Below are positions 34,757 to 47,213 of a stretch of 64,000 bases of DNA, piece by piece. The stretch spans positions 2,966,017 to 3,030,016 of the forward strand of contig OZ025287.1 of assembly GCA_964019165.1 (NCBI GenBank), given 5' to 3'. The first letter of the stretch is position 1. Each line of letters starts with the position of its first letter. Below the pieces are notes generated by a model that did not search any database, was not told where the DNA came from, and saw only the letters and a list, made by a program, of their open reading frames with translations. The translations under genes were made by a program, and so were the position numbers. Source of the stretch: Mastigias papua (lineage: Eukaryota; Cnidaria; Scyphozoa; Rhizostomeae; Mastigiidae).

Positions 34757-36136
34757 GTTGGATACGATCACGATGAAGTCCCGGTGCCGGGAGGTGAATA
34801 TGATGGTCATGGTCCTGAGGTACCCCTAGGGACATTTGGTGAAGACAATGGGTATGGTCATGGTGGCAACTTCGTCAGTGGTGGATTTGCACCAGCTTTT
34901 GCCGGTGAGGCTGATAATCATGGTGAAGCAGCTCCTGTACCAGGTGTAGGAAAATCTACCATTGAGAAGAACCAGAAAAAAGCAAAGACACAAGAAAATG
35001 AAGATGAGGACAGTGATGAAGAAGATAATGGCGATAAGAAAGAAAAGAGATCGTTGCTTGCCAAAATCCTTAACAAAAGAAGTACAGTAGAGAAAGAATC
35101 CGAAAAGCCAAAGAAAGAAGCTTCCAAGAAGAAACGGAAAGGTAAGAAGGCATCCTTCCATAGACATAGCAAGAAGAGCAAAAAGGAAGAGACATACAAG
35201 AATGGAAAAGCAAGCAAAAAGAATGACATTATAGTGAAGCGACCACCAGTTATCTACCATCCACCTCCAGAGATTTACCACCGCCCACCAATCATCGTCC
35301 ATCGTCCACCACTTGTGATCAGAAGACCACCAATCATTTATCATCAACCACCAGTCATCGTTCACCGCCCAGCAGTAGTGTACCATCAGCCACCTCTTGT
35401 CTTCCATCAGCCACCACCAGCAGTTAGTCAACCCATCTTGAAATCACATGACACATTCATGATGCACCCAGCAACAAGATTGTCCCACATGGGCTCGATG
35501 GTAACGAACTCTGGAACCTACGTCGGTGTACCAGAGCACAGGTTCATGTACCAAGGAGGAATGGGCTTCTTCCATGCACCTCATGATGAAGGCCTTGCAA
35601 TGCACAGTGAGGAAGGGCATGATGTTGAAGGCACAATAGGAGGAGGAGCCGAGGGAGTCGTCGGAGGAGGAGAGCACGGCAGCTTTGAGCATGCTAATTT
35701 CGATCATGCTGCCGTGACTGAAATGAACCAGCCTCCATTCACACATGGTGCATATGGAAGGGATCAAGTTGAAATGAGTGACGAACAAGAGGGTGGAGAA
35801 CAACAAGAAGGCAACTATGCAAGGGAAAATATCAAAGATGTAGAGACAAAGGAATCAAGCCAAAAAGATGTTTCAGAGAAAAGAAAGAAAATCGCCCGAC
35901 CGAGCGCCAAACAAATGAAGAGGACACTCAAGAAAAGCCTAAAGAAGATCGTCAAAAGACAAATCATGTCCGCGTATCCAAGAGAGTACGGGGACTATCA
36001 AAGAGACTATGAGCAAGGATATGCTCCTGTCTACCACGAGAGAAAACACCACAAAACAAGAGTAGATGTGGACGTAGTTGGGAAAAGATCAGTTGACACT
36101 GACGAAAATGTAGAAGACAATCATTTTTTATTCTAA
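34757..36136 (+). CDS. Exon 11: Lys/Glu-rich linker, NRPP-type heptad array, basic tail
   Basis: Begins after TAACTTTCTAG (34756/34757, phase 0) with VGYDHDEVPVPGGEYDGHG and reads to a TAA at 36134-36136. Order: Gly/Pro/Glu opening, acidic then Lys-rich linker with KEKRSLLAKILNKRSTVEKE, array 13 (35225-35437), cap SHDTF, YVGVP, Gly/Glu/His region, and a basic tail with IVKRQ and GKRSVD. The array and YVGVP tail match exons 2 and 5. No phase-1 donor is visible near the end, while the next long frame (36115-37983) is open one base out of step. Either this stop is real and gives a C-terminus, or one base is missing near the T6 run at 36124-36129. Confidence 0.8.
   Translation, partial: VGYDHDEVPVPGGEYDGHGPEVPLGTFGEDNGYGHGGNFVSGGFAPAFAGEADNHGEAAPVPGVGKSTIEKNQKKAKTQENEDEDSDEEDNGDKKEKRSLLAKILNKRSTVEKESEKPKKEASKKKRKGKKASFHRHSKKSKKEETYKNGKASKKNDIIVKRPPVIYHPPPEIYHRPPIIVHRPPLVIRRPPIIYHQPPVIVHRPAVVYHQPPLVFHQPPPAVSQPILKSHDTFMMHPATRLSHMGSMVTNSGTYVGVPEHRFMYQGGMGFFHAPHDEGLAMHSEEGHDVEGTIGGGAEGVVGGGEHGSFEHANFDHAAVTEMNQPPFTHGAYGRDQVEMSDEQEGGEQQEGNYARENIKDVETKESSQKDVSEKRKKIARPSAKQMKRTLKKSLKKIVKRQIMSAYPREYGDYQRDYEQGYAPVYHERKHHKTRVDVDVVGKRSVDTDENVEDNHFLF
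35225..35437 (+). repeat. His-Pro heptad array 13
   Basis: [63 protein letters not shown], then SQPILKSHDTF. Same subtype as arrays 1, 2 and 4. Confidence 0.88.
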
Positions 36137-37983
36137 GGCGGCCTCGGGTGGTTTTACCGTCCGGGGCCTCAGGCGGTAAAAAAGATACCCCTGAACTAAC
36201 CTCTACTACACAGAAGGCCGCTAAAGACATTTCGAAAAGAGAGACAAGAGAGAAACGACAGTATTTTGCAAGAAACAGTCACTTGGGTATACCAAGGTAT
36301 ATGCCATTTGCAGTTCCTCAACGGTATTACCCAATGCGACAACCAGTTCAGTATACAAGAAAGGCATACAATCCATTTGATGGAGTTCATGGAGACCCCG
36401 ACAAACCAAGAATAAGTGTGCACATTGAAGCTGAGAAGAAGAACTACATAACCCATATAGATGATGAGGCAGGTGATGAGAGAAAAAAGCGACAACTATT
36501 TGGAATGACTTCAATCATGAGTCCAGCACAGCCAATCAAATCACCAATATCGTCGTATGGATCAAATGAGGAAAACACTAAATCCGAAGTACCAAAGCAT
36601 AGAAACATACGTGATACGATTACAGAAGTGCCAATCAGAGCAGAGCAACACCACGGTGTTGTGAAGACAAGCATCAGTCTGATGAATGAGGCGGAAGATA
36701 CGAAAAAGTCCACAATACAACGACTTCAGAAACGACATGCTAAATATGACGAGAATGAATACCAGCATACGCCGATTAGAAAGCGGCAGTTTGTTTTGAA
36801 TTCGGAGCCACCAGTTGTCAGGGCAACTGTAAAGGGAGAAAAACAATCTGGTGCTGCTGCTCATAGTCCAATTGGCAACTTGATAAAAATGATTGCTGGA
36901 CACACCGCCAAAAACATCCTGGGCCTAAACAGTAAATCATTTGATGTTTTTCCTGGACCACTACCAGACGCAAAAGACAGTTCTGTTTGGAATATCAAGA
37001 GCGCCGAAGCAGGCAACACAGAACCGGCAAGTACAACTGAAACAGGAGCTCTTAATCAAGCATTCCTTCAGCAAGGACAAGCTGGTCTCGAATCCCTTGA
37101 CGACAGCCAGCAAAGAGCCCAAGCACTCCAAAGTGCAGAGCAACAAGCTGAAGCTGAGAAAGAGGCTTACATCAACGCCCAAAACGAGGCAGTCCGAGCA
37201 CAGACCGCAGCAAAGATTCAGCAACAAAATGTGGAAGAAGCTAAGCTGTTTGAAAATGAGAAGGAGGTTGAACAGGAACAAGAGCTCGAACAAGCAAGAG
37301 CCAATGAGATGGCAAAACTGGTCAGAGAGCGAGCAAATGATCAATTTATAGATATGACTCGTGGGTTCACTCCTGCAGCATCGCCTCTACGACCAATGGG
37401 TGCAATGATGGTTCCAGTGCAACAGGAGTTCAATGATGCTGACACCCCAGCTGATGCTGATGAAGAAGGCGATACCATGGCATACCGAAATCATGTGATA
37501 CCTACCATGCTACCAACAATGATGCCAATTCAACCGGACGATTTCCAACCAACACAAATACAGGTGCCAATGGCAGCTATGGCATTTCAGGCAGAACGTC
37601 TACCACCGATGCCACTTATGCGACCGACACCGGCAGCGTTTATTCCAACACCATCTATGATGTTCATGCGCACTCCTGAGATGCTGCCATTCACAGAACC
37701 TCCGACACCATTCTTCCAAGACCTAGAGAGTATCCACAGGCCAGAATTTGCGCGTTCCAGCGATGAAGATCCTTACTTGCAGCCATACCCAATACACAAA
37801 CGTCATCATAGGAAACATTTATTTGTGCCAACAGAATCTCCATTCCGGTATAGTAATATACTAGAGCCAGAGATGACCGACGATGAGCAAAAACCAGAAG
37901 TGCATGTTCACATTCAAACAGAGAAATCAAAAATTCCCCAAAGCCAACGACACATGAAAGGGAATGTGAACAGAAACCTTTAA
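36115..37983 (+). CDS. Probable C-terminal coding region: dibasic sites, coiled coil, Pro/Met-rich end
   Basis: A long frame open from 36115 to the TAA at 37983, with no ATG until 36301 and no signal peptide, so it is probably a continuation of exon 11 or a further exon rather than a gene of its own. Visible parts: furin-like R-E-K-R-Q (about 36250) and R-K-K-R-Q (about 36485), then a motif VHIEAEKKNYITH (36418-36456) echoed by VHVHIQTEKSK near the end (37900-37935). A Gln/Glu/Ala-rich segment predicted by eye as coiled coil spans about 37050-37345, and a Pro/Met-rich region about 37380-37720. It has no heptad array. Function unknown. AATAAA signals follow within 40-80 bp. Confidence 0.7.
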   Translation, partial: RQSFFILRRPRVVLPSGASGGKKDTPELTSTTQKAAKDISKRETREKRQYFARNSHLGIPRYMPFAVPQRYYPMRQPVQYTRKAYNPFDGVHGDPDKPRISVHIEAEKKNYITHIDDEAGDERKKRQLFGMTSIMSPAQPIKSPISSYGSNEENTKSEVPKHRNIRDTITEVPIRAEQHHGVVKTSISLMNEAEDTKKSTIQRLQKRHAKYDENEYQHTPIRKRQFVLNSEPPVVRATVKGEKQSGAAAHSPIGNLIKMIAGHTAKNILGLNSKSFDVFPGPLPDAKDSSVWNIKSAEAGNTEPASTTETGALNQAFLQQGQAGLESLDDSQQRAQALQSAEQQAEAEKEAYINAQNEAVRAQTAAKIQQQNVEEAKLFENEKEVEQEQELEQARANEMAKLVRERANDQFIDMTRGFTPAASPLRPMGAMMVPVQQEFNDADTPADADEEGDTMAYRNHVIPTMLPTMMPIQPDDFQPTQIQVPMAAMAFQAERLPPMPLMRPTPAAFIPTPSMMFMRTPEMLPFTEPPTPFFQDLESIHRPEFARSSDEDPYLQPYPIHKRHHRKHLFVPTESPFRYSNILEPEMTDDEQKPEVHVHIQTEKSKIPQSQRHMKGNVNRNL

Positions 37984-38022
37984 AAACGGAATGACATACG
38001 GTAACTATAAAAATATTTCTCT

Positions 38023-38065
38023 AATAAATATCTACTAGAAGACAGACAGATAAAAAACCAATAAA
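38023..38065 (+). promoter_or_regulatory. Polyadenylation signals of the giant gene
   Basis: AATAAA at 38023-38028 and 38060-38065, with further AATAAA-like units at about 38085-38102. They start 40 bp after the stop at 37983. They support this as the 3' end of the transcription unit. Confidence 0.55.
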
Positions 38066-41000
38066 AGATATTATAAAATTAATATTAATAAAATAAAATA
38101 AAATCGCATAAAGATATTAATAAAATTGTCCTGCAGAAACTATGCTATGTTACGCTGGAACATTTGTCCTAGCATTGTACCTTGGTCATACGCGAAATCT
38201 GTTTAATATAAATCGCGTAGGGAAATTAAAAAATTCTTGAGTAAATGGCTCTGTATTAAAGATCATAAGTCTAAAATAGACAGCTTCAAATAAACTGGGT
38301 AATTCATAGAAATTAATGCAGCATATTTTCTTGGAACATTCAAGTTTATACTTCGGTATTTGAAGTTCCTTGCTAAACCCAGTATAGTAACTAGTATAGT
38401 ACGACTTTTGCTGAAATATATTCCAAAGATTTTAAGGACATAATTTATTTATAATTTTATACGTCATAACTGAATAATTAAAATGACAACGTTGTTGAAC
38501 TGGTAATAGGCTACTGGATCGGCTGTGCCATGTTTTTTTAAAAAATTACGAATCTGTTGGCTTGTCAAATTATTGAAATAGACAATTATACCACAAATGC
38601 GATACATCATGAAATTCCTCCATTCCTTGCAGACAACGAGCTTCAGTGCAATTCATTGTAACAGATGGCTACTCTCTCAAACAGAAAAACCAAAAGAAGC
38701 CCAACTGAGAAATTCAAGACGCTTTTAAGTAATGCCTCTTGTAGATATAAATTTAAAATTCCCTCATAACAGATTTTACAAATGCTCTGTTGCTACGGCC
38801 TATCTTTGTGGACATTGCTACTGTAGTAGTTCTACCTTATTTGATATGACACAGATTTACCTAGCAAGCCTGCTAAAGGTTGTTTGCTAGATCATGGAAA
38901 ATTGTCTAGAAAATACTCGGATGCTTAGGCAGTGGAAGCGGGGCATCTTCATTTGCCAATTAAGGGCAATAAAAATGTAGGCGTACATTAGGGATGTTTT
39001 TCAACTCAGCCAATCAGCTGTCGAGACAACACCGAAGAGAGACTGGCTAAAAATCAGCAGCACTGCCGTGTAGGTTACCCCTCGATGTAAACAAACAAGC
39101 CCGGTCTGAATGCAAATAGGGTGCAAACACATGCTTCAAGGCCATGTAGCTTAGGTTTTTTCTCTTTGTAAATTTAATTATTAACAAATTTTACTTCAGA
39201 ACTCTACGAGTGTATGATTGAATGGTTTTTACCATGTTTAGATTCATCCTTGCTTCAGATTCAAGGAAACTTATTCTTAATGACGTATCGTATTAACTTA
39301 GAATTGATGAAATGTTAAGAAGAGATACAACAAATGAAGAGAGGTTTTCTTCTTTCCTCTGAGACTTACAAGGCAATTACTATAAATACTCCTCCAAAAA
39401 AGCTCCCCATCGAAAAAATCCCCCTTGAATAAATTCCCTGCTAGAACTTCGATGGTCTAATAAGCCCCTTCGAAGGAACTTTCGACAAGCCCTCGTGGGG
39501 CTTACAGTATGAAATCCCAAGAAATTTAACGAGAGTTTTGTATCGATTTCCAACAGATCAAGCAAGACGTAGTTTCTGATGCTTCACATTTTCCTATTTT
39601 CTATTCATTTTCCTATCCTTTTCCTTTCATATATAATTTTCCTGTGCAATTTCGTTCTCTTCACTTCATATCAGAACAATCCCCTCCAAGTAACAAAGTT
39701 CTATATTCTATTATACCTTTCTCATCTGAAAAGCGTTTGAATGGAATACGTTAAACAAAATAGCACTTGGAGCTTAATGGAAGAGCATCCTCACAACGGA
39801 ACTAAATCTCCGCGGCAAGTGAAAAGTTACAGATTACCTAACTGAACTTCAAAGTCCTGCACAAACCAATAACGAAAAAAAATTTGTTTCCTTGTCACAG
39901 AAATGAATTCTGTCATTTATGGGCAGGATCTGAAAAATTCCCTAAACAATGTACTATTATGTATCTGATGTTATCTTGAGACGAATGAGTCCACAAAAAG
40001 CTACATACACCTGTCAGATATTACAAGTTTTGTAGAATAGTATTCACGACTTAATGTAACCAGAGTTAACAAAAAAAATTAGATTACCTCAGTGGACGAT
40101 CATGCTACAATAAAAACACGTGTGATGCATCGCCTCGCAATAATTCCCCTTCCAGCTTGATGCGAGATCGTGTGAAGTCTGTAGCACCAAGTCGCGCCAG
40201 AGGTTCAAACAGAATCTACAAAGAGATTGCTAATGTAAACATAGGAATAAATAGAACACGCTAAATAGTTAGACTATGGGCACAAATAAAGACGTTTTCT
40301 CAAAGTCATTGTGCACAGAGAATCTCAAACATATGCGTTCCATCTATTAAGAAAGCCGGAATCAAACGTATTTACATATAAAATAGATTCATTACTGAGG
40401 CATAGCTATGTGATAAAAGGCATTTTAGTAAAGCAAACAAGAAAATGACAATACGCCAATAGCAAGCTTATACGAAAAATGCATCTCGATTCCATCTTGT
40501 ATCAATAGTATCACCCATAACCGCATCTACGCAAGTGTTTTCTTTTCGATAAAAGAACAAGTCAATGCTGCACTCCGAAAAGGCGGGCTATTTTGTAGCA
40601 TTTTCACGCAGTACATCAAGGTAACAAAGGAGGGGGAACGGGGAGCGCGGAGGCTCAGCTCCCTTCTACCTTTCGAAGAGAGACTAGTCCCCTTGTCTTT
40701 TTTATGGGTAATGTCAATTTAATGAGCCAGTTTAATAGAACAAGGTCCTAATAGAATCAGATTACAGCGAATCTTCCTAACAGTACTACCATAAATCACT
40801 GACCCCTAGTTGCAATAAAAGATGGTAACTTTCAAATTTTCAAAAACTATAAAAAGTGTGACCTTATCAAAGTTTCGTTTGGTCATGTCCTTCATGCAGG
40901 AAAAGGTCCGAAATTTGCGATATTAAAAATGCCTTACGGTTAATTGCAAACAACCATAGTGATTGTTTCCTAATGATCTGGAAAATACAGTCGATGAAAA

Positions 41001-41495
41001 AAGCTGGTCATATTTCTCTGAACATTATTCACTTACTACAGCGAAATTGTCTAACTACATTTCTGCTTACTTCCCATTGAATATTCTTCTGTAAAGGGCC
41101 ATAAAACTAGATCAAAATGTCTCTTTTAGTGTAGGGCCTATTTCTGACAACGCACTATTCTTCACGATAGAAATGTATCATAACTTAGATGCACAATTTG
41201 AGAAAGGTATTTCCTACTGTTGCGTAAATTGAAATTTACACTATAACAGTTGATTCAGTTATGAACTCCAAGTAGAACCATCCTGATTTTAAATTCTCAA
41301 ATTTTCCTTAATTTACTTGAATGGACGTCATTAATCGATATTCAATAGTTAATGCGATCACACTCCTAGCTCTCTTCAAATGTAACGACAAAACACTTGA
41401 GCTACATTACTGAAATACAAACTTGATGAAATAGCATAATTACTACGCGGTTACGAGGCTACCAAACACCTACTATGCTACGTCAGGCATTAACC

Positions 41496-41780
41496 TTCTA
41501 CTGCAATCTTCACTATGAGGCTAAACAAGAAGATACAGACTTTCTACTGCAATCTTCAATAAGAGGTTATAAACAAGAAGATAGACTTACTAACAAGAAC
41601 TTCATTATGAAGCTGCAAGCAAGAAGGTACAGACTTTACACTACAATCTTCACTATGAGGCTATAAATGAGAAGACAAAGACCTTTCCACTAGGATCTTC
41701 ATTATGAGGTTATAAACATGATAAAAACTTTCCACTACGATCTTCATTAGGAGGCTAAACAAGAGGATAAGTCAAAGGGT
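41496..41780. repeat. Minisatellite of about 46 bp, about six copies
   Basis: CAATCTTCACTATGAGGCTA and variants recur at about 46-bp spacing (CAATCTT at 41504, 41550 and 41644; GATCTT at 41694 and 41739). Spacer lengths vary by a few bases between copies. Confidence 0.75.
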
Positions 41781-44700
41781 CCTTTCAACATTTCTTTGCA
41801 ACCTGAACCAGCTAGATTTGCTACTGATGCCCTCAATCCTATTTGAATCTGTTTATCTAGTCTGGATTAGCACGAGGTTCATTACTCCGAATAAAGTTAA
41901 GCTGTTTGCATACCGATTGTTGACATTTCTTAAACCACAAATTAGCCATTCACAAATAAACAACTGAGTTTCAAATACGTATCAGAGTGTGATATTTTGA
42001 CGATACATATTCTGCTCCTAGGCCTACAATGGTAACAGCCATTAAGATCTATGATTGAGCTCACTAGATATCTTCTGGAAGCGTGAATAATTTCCAGAAA
42101 TACTGTATGGCTAACAGGATTATCCCTAAAACTAGTGAAGACAATTACAGACTATCTTGAAAAAGTTCTTTGACCGTTATTCGTTCTCTTCAGGAGCAGC
42201 TCTGGAATAGACACCAGTGATTCTCCCTCCCTTCAAATGTTCTTGAAAACCCTATATTATCCTGGTGTCTTCCTATCACCCATCTGTTCCAATTGTCCAA
42301 GTACATGCTATTCTTTGTCGTCCACTGCTTCCTTTACTGTCATTTTCTCTAGTCAAAGCAAGGAGCTCAAGACCTGTGTGTCGATTCAGGTGTCATATGA
42401 ATGCTAACCATCTCCTCCTAGCTGCCTTTATCGCTGTTCAGAAGTACAAAATCACGTAAGGTACCATAAACAATCTTGTACAGATATTGACCTCTCTCTT
42501 CCCCAATATCAGGCACTGTCATACAACAAAGAAAAAACTGACCCCACCGTTCCGTGACATCATAAAATTTTCAGGACAGGGGCTAGGGTCATATTTTTAA
42601 ACTGATCTGTACCGACCAGATCACTCTGGCATCCAAAAGTAGGCAATGTTAAAGAGGTAATTAGGTTGACCAAAGTGTATATGGGGATTTTGGAAATGTT
42701 AATTTTCCCGCCCGTCTAAAGGCCTCTTTTGATATCATTTTCTGAACCGGGTGGGAGTAATGAAAAATACCATTTATGCGGGGATTGGTGTAAACAGAAT
42801 AGTCAAAATTTCTGGAGTGTGACGACACGATTCTAAAAGAATCCTACTTCGCTTGGAAAGCTGTCTCTATCTGTCACAATCTTATGCACCGTCCTAATGG
42901 TGTGACGCGTGTTTTGAATGGTCCCTTGCGACACAACATTTTGCCTTGCACTAGAAGAGCATGCAGGTCTATACAGGGCTCCCACTTTACAAAAACGGAA
43001 TTCCCTTGCATTTTCCTTCTTTTTGCTAAAAATTTCCTTGCCTTAAAGTAGAACTTTTCTTCTTTTTTCTTTGAGAAGCTTCTCAAAACAACGTAAAATC
43101 CAGCTACAAAGTGTTAGTCTAGTTAACCTACAGTGGACACTCTACGTGCAAAGGAAAACAAAGATATTTCTGCAGACAGCACCTCGCTAACTATATCAGT
43201 AGAGAGCTTGGTTTGTCATGCTACGACTACTAGTTAATAGCAATAAGGATGAGTGTCAATGCTTTAACAAAAACATTGTCTTCAAACTTGAAAAGAAACG
43301 TACGAAACATTTTGAGCTGTCTCACAATTCTATAATTTCTTTCATATTTCTTTGCTATCGTAAAACTCTTCTTCCTTTTTCCTTCCAAGTTTCATTCTCT
43401 TGATAATGTCCTATAAACATTCAAATTTCGTTCTGGTGAGGAAACTTCCATCCAAATGGAAGCATTGGTGCTAAATAGCCAAAATTGAAATATAGATACA
43501 AGACTGAGATACAAGAGTTAGGCAAAAATCATATACTAACAGCTCAAGCCTCTAAATATAACAAACTTTAAACATTTTAACCTACTTTTCACATTAATGC
43601 AACATTATTAACTGCGTTTTATTTTTCCTTAGAAATAAAGTATCGTATTAGAAATTTTAAACATTGTGACGTATCTTTAGCGAGACCAGATGAAGAGCCG
43701 CTCAGTGGATATACTGGTCATGATTCATTATTATTATTATTATACTAAATAACCTCATTACCCAAATGTAGGAGTGTCAGAAGGAAAACAGCCAGTAGTT
43801 TGAATAAACTCTAGTGAAGATGCAAGAAGTTGGTACAGGTGAGTAAACAAATGTCAAAGAGAAATTTAGATCTATTTGTGGACGGGATTTTTTCAACTTG
43901 AAGTCATGAGCTATTGTTATGCAAAATATTCTACATCATGCGCCATTAATTACGCATCAATCAGCTTGGAAGTAGAGACTATTCTCTAATCTGCTTTAAC
44001 TCTACGGCCTTCGAGACAGTTGAGTATAAAGAGGGCTCAGAAAACTATAATTAGCAAATTTATAGCATTAAACATATACACTTCGATGAGCTTTCGGTTG
44101 TAAGGATGCTGATTTGACCACGAATATGCACTTAACACTGACTATAGACTGTATAGGAGATAGGAAACATCATTCAATTACGGGTGTCCCTGCTCTAAAG
44201 GTGAACTGTACTGATCGGTGATATGAAAATCTCTCTTGATTCTACGCTTCTGAAGACACCGTAGCGTTAAGACAGTTGAGTAAACACATGATAAATAGAA
44301 ATCACGGCATATTTGAGAAGAAAAGTATTCATTCCACCTAACAAAACAATAGGTAGGATGCTTGTTCATATTCTATCTCAGCAGTTGTTTGGAATATGCT
44401 GAAGTTACATCAATAGTTGTACCTTTTTAACTTCAAATGTTTCGTGCGAATACAACAATGATTTCGCTATTTGAATAGGTACAGTTTGAAGAACAAAACT
44501 ACTATATTCACAAAAAATCTTAGGAACAGAGCTAATTATCCAACTGATATGCTAGGATACATGCAACAAGAGTTCATTGCGTTGATGTGCTATCAGAAAG
44601 CTTTGTCGCTAGAAATATCAAGACTTTTCAATCCAATAAACATTCGATCAACCAATTTGATACATGCATTCCAAAAGAACGAAACTTCTTCCATTTCATA

Positions 44701-45747
44701 CTTGAATGATTCTTGATGCAGGGAAGACAGAATAGGTTCAATGCTCTACACACGTGTCTTTTTATAAGAAACACGTATATTAGAAACATGAGTCTCAAAT
44801 CAGGCAAAAATTAAGAAACAATTAAGAAACACCGGCAGGCTGAATTTCAAACATAAACTTAAAAAATCTGCTTCTGCGAGAAAATTTTCAATTGAACTGG
44901 AAACAAGATACAAACAACATCCGTCTCTCAAATGCTTTTAGCTAAAACTTCAATTTCTCGCCTCATAGTTGCCTAGTTGCTATAGGAAATCTCAAGAATT
45001 TTAAGATACAATTAAGAAATATCTAAGGCTGGATTTGACAAACTTTTAAGACGCAGCCAGGCTGAAGGAAAAAAGTTTGTTTTTTCTATAAAAAACCGTG
45101 TACTTCACAAAAATGCACGATGACTAATGCCACGAAAAATCGCCTCAACAGATGCTTTGCAGGTTGGAAAAATTTCTACTCTCAGCACACACTTCTTTAT
45201 AAAGGCTCAAAAGCCTTGAAGTTTAAGAATAATTTAACAATAATGAACGAACTTAATCAAAAGTTAGATTCATTTTTCGATCAAGGGTGTATATGAGTTT
45301 TCTTTAGATAACAAAACATGTGCAAGCTTCACTTATCCGGTCTGGTAGTCATTATGGTAAGATAAGACACAGGAACTCTTCGGGGAGTATCCATTAAACA
45401 CCTTTTAATATAAGAATATTATCTATTTAAGTATTAATGCCTAACATCACTAAGATTTAAGAATAATTTAAGAATAATCTTATACTCAAAATCAACAAAG
45501 TTTAAGAATATTGAGGATCAGCAAAAAATTAAGTATTCTTGTGAAAAGTGTGCATTGCAGCTATCATCCATGACTTTTGTCAATAATCATTTCGAAAATT
45601 GCTTATTGCAGGAGAGCATATACAACCCTTGGATTATAGAGTCTTTTGAAAAGCAGAGCAAAAATTCCATATATAAAAGGTAGTTCATGAATCAGAAATA
45701 TGAAAAAAGCAGTGTAGAACTATAACGATGAATAAACATGAAAGCTA

Positions 45748-45824
45748 GTTCAAGTCGTTCAAGACGTTTAAGTTGTTTAAGTCGTTTAAGTCGTTTAAGT
45801 CGTTTAAGTCCTTTAAGTCGTTTA
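45748..45824. repeat. 9-bp tandem repeat TTTAAGTCG
   Basis: About eight units of TTTAAGTCG or TTCAAGTCG in a row, with single-base variants. Confidence 0.85.
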
Positions 45825-46390
45825 GCATCATGACGAATTCAAATTTTCATGTTCAGTTGTCGTTCTATCTGATGGGATATTATAAAGAATGCAAACCGTC
45901 TCTTGATTGACTCTGCGATTCACAGTCAAGTTGCGAATTCCACCAAACAAGTCAGTATCTAGTGTACAGCATATGACTTACGTATACTTTATTCAGTTCT
46001 TACTTATGCATGGACACAAAAAGTGATACTGATAAGTTTTGTGACAATTAGATCATTGTAACTTCATCTAATTCAATATTCAAACAGTATAATAACTATA
46101 CATTAAACACTCGTTGAAAATCATTAAAGTTTAATCCTAGCATATCATTCAAGACCAACAATCAAATAAAGAATTTTTGTGAAAACCACTGCAGTAATTC
46201 ACGGTCTCAACACTACCGTCAAATTCAAAACGCTATTTTTGGGGAGTCTTTCCGGTTGATCTCATGCGGCAATAAATGGAGTAAACCAGTGCTGAGAGAA
46301 TCACATGCAGTTTATTGGTTTATTGACTATTTCTCATTCAATTTTGACTCTTGCACGATCCAATTCCAAACACATGTTTCTAATCTATCG

Positions 46391-46435
46391 TTTATTCATA
46401 GAAGTTCGTAAAAGGACATTAACAAATCATTTATT
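46391..46435 (-). promoter_or_regulatory. Candidate polyadenylation signals of the bHLH gene
   Basis: TTTATT on the plus strand at 46391-46396 and 46430-46435 reads AATAAA on the minus strand, about 250-290 bp after the bHLH stop codon. Other AATAAA-like sites lie further on. Confidence 0.35.
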
Positions 46436-46682
46436 TTAGCTGAATGACTAAGGATGATAGTGTTCCCTTTTGCAGTCGCCTACAGCCTGTTTCTATTTAT
46501 ACAAAACTTCGTTTCTACATGCTACCATTTGACGCGTGCACGAAACTTAAAAGGCTAAACCAAGGATCAAATGTAAATGAGTGAAATGGTTTTACGACCA
46601 ATGAAAACTTCACAATCTCCTAACTAATAACAGAAATGCCCTGCATACTTTACGAAACTATACGCGAAAATTAGAAAAAATA

Positions 46683-47213
46683 TTAGCAGATGCCTTCAGA
46701 TTGAAGTTTCCTCTTCTTCTTACAGGGTTCAGTGGCTGTCTCTCTTTCTGGTGTTTCTTCCAGGATCTCTTGCAAGTACTTTATGTATTTTATGGCAGCA
46801 CGCAAAGTTTCTACCTTTGACATTCGCTTTTCCGAAATTTCGAGCGGCAGGTGATCCCGCAGGCGAGCATATCCCTCGTTTACCGTTCGGACTCGCATTC
46901 GTTCTCGTTCGTTTCTTTTTCGGATAAATCCAGTCTCGAAGCCGAAATCATGTAAAAATGGTAATGGAATCACTGGTAAAGACATGCTACTCTGTGCGGC
47001 GATCGTTGCATAGAATGGTGAGTGGAATGAATTGTAGTTCTCCAAACAGATGGGAGTTGGCTGGATGACTTGTGGCTCCCTTTGCTCATAAAAAGGGTCA
47101 ATATTCTCTTGCGACAGCTGTGATGTTCTTTCTATTGGTAAAAAGTTACAGCCATGTTCGATACCTGGGATACTGAAAGCGCTATTGGCTGAGCAATGTA
47201 GCGATGTGTTCAT
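46683..47213 (-). CDS. Achaete-scute family bHLH transcription factor (ASCL3/4/5-like)
   Basis: The first ATG in the long minus-strand frame is at 47213, giving 176 aa to the stop at 46683. The bHLH domain spans about residues 98-153: basic region RKRNERERMRVRTVNEGYAR, loop LPLEISEKR, then MSKVETLRAAIKYIKYLQEI. NERERxRVxxVNxGxxxLRxHLP and KxMSKVETLRxA are achaete-scute hallmarks, and the preceding F-I-R-K-R-N plus VNEGYARLR are typical of the ASCL3/4/5 branch. After the domain is a basic KKKRK run that could aid nuclear import. The family binds E-box DNA as dimers with E-proteins and drives cell-fate choices in neural and secretory or epidermal lineages; the role here is inferred. The frame stays open 46 codons upstream without an ATG, so an upstream exon cannot be excluded. 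Single-exon structure is usual for the family. Confidence 0.88.
   Translation of the reverse strand: MNTSLHCSANSAFSIPGIEHGCNFLPIERTSQLSQENIDPFYEQREPQVIQPTPICLENYNSFHSPFYATIAAQSSMSLPVIPLPFLHDFGFETGFIRKRNERERMRVRTVNEGYARLRDHLPLEISEKRMSKVETLRAAIKYIKYLQEILEETPERETATEPCKKKRKLQSEGIC

Larger units (their letters stand above)
38103..46390. other. Intergenic region between the giant gene and the bHLH gene
   Basis: About 8.3 kb, AT-rich, with only short unsupported open frames. It contains a 46-bp minisatellite (41496-41780) and a 9-bp repeat (45748-45824). No RNA gene was recognised. Confidence 0.55.

Noticed and set aside
36148..37983. A separate gene starting at 36148
   Set aside because: The apparent start is GTG, there is no nearby ATG or signal peptide, and the frame is open upstream to 36115. 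Better read as the C-terminal part of the giant gene.
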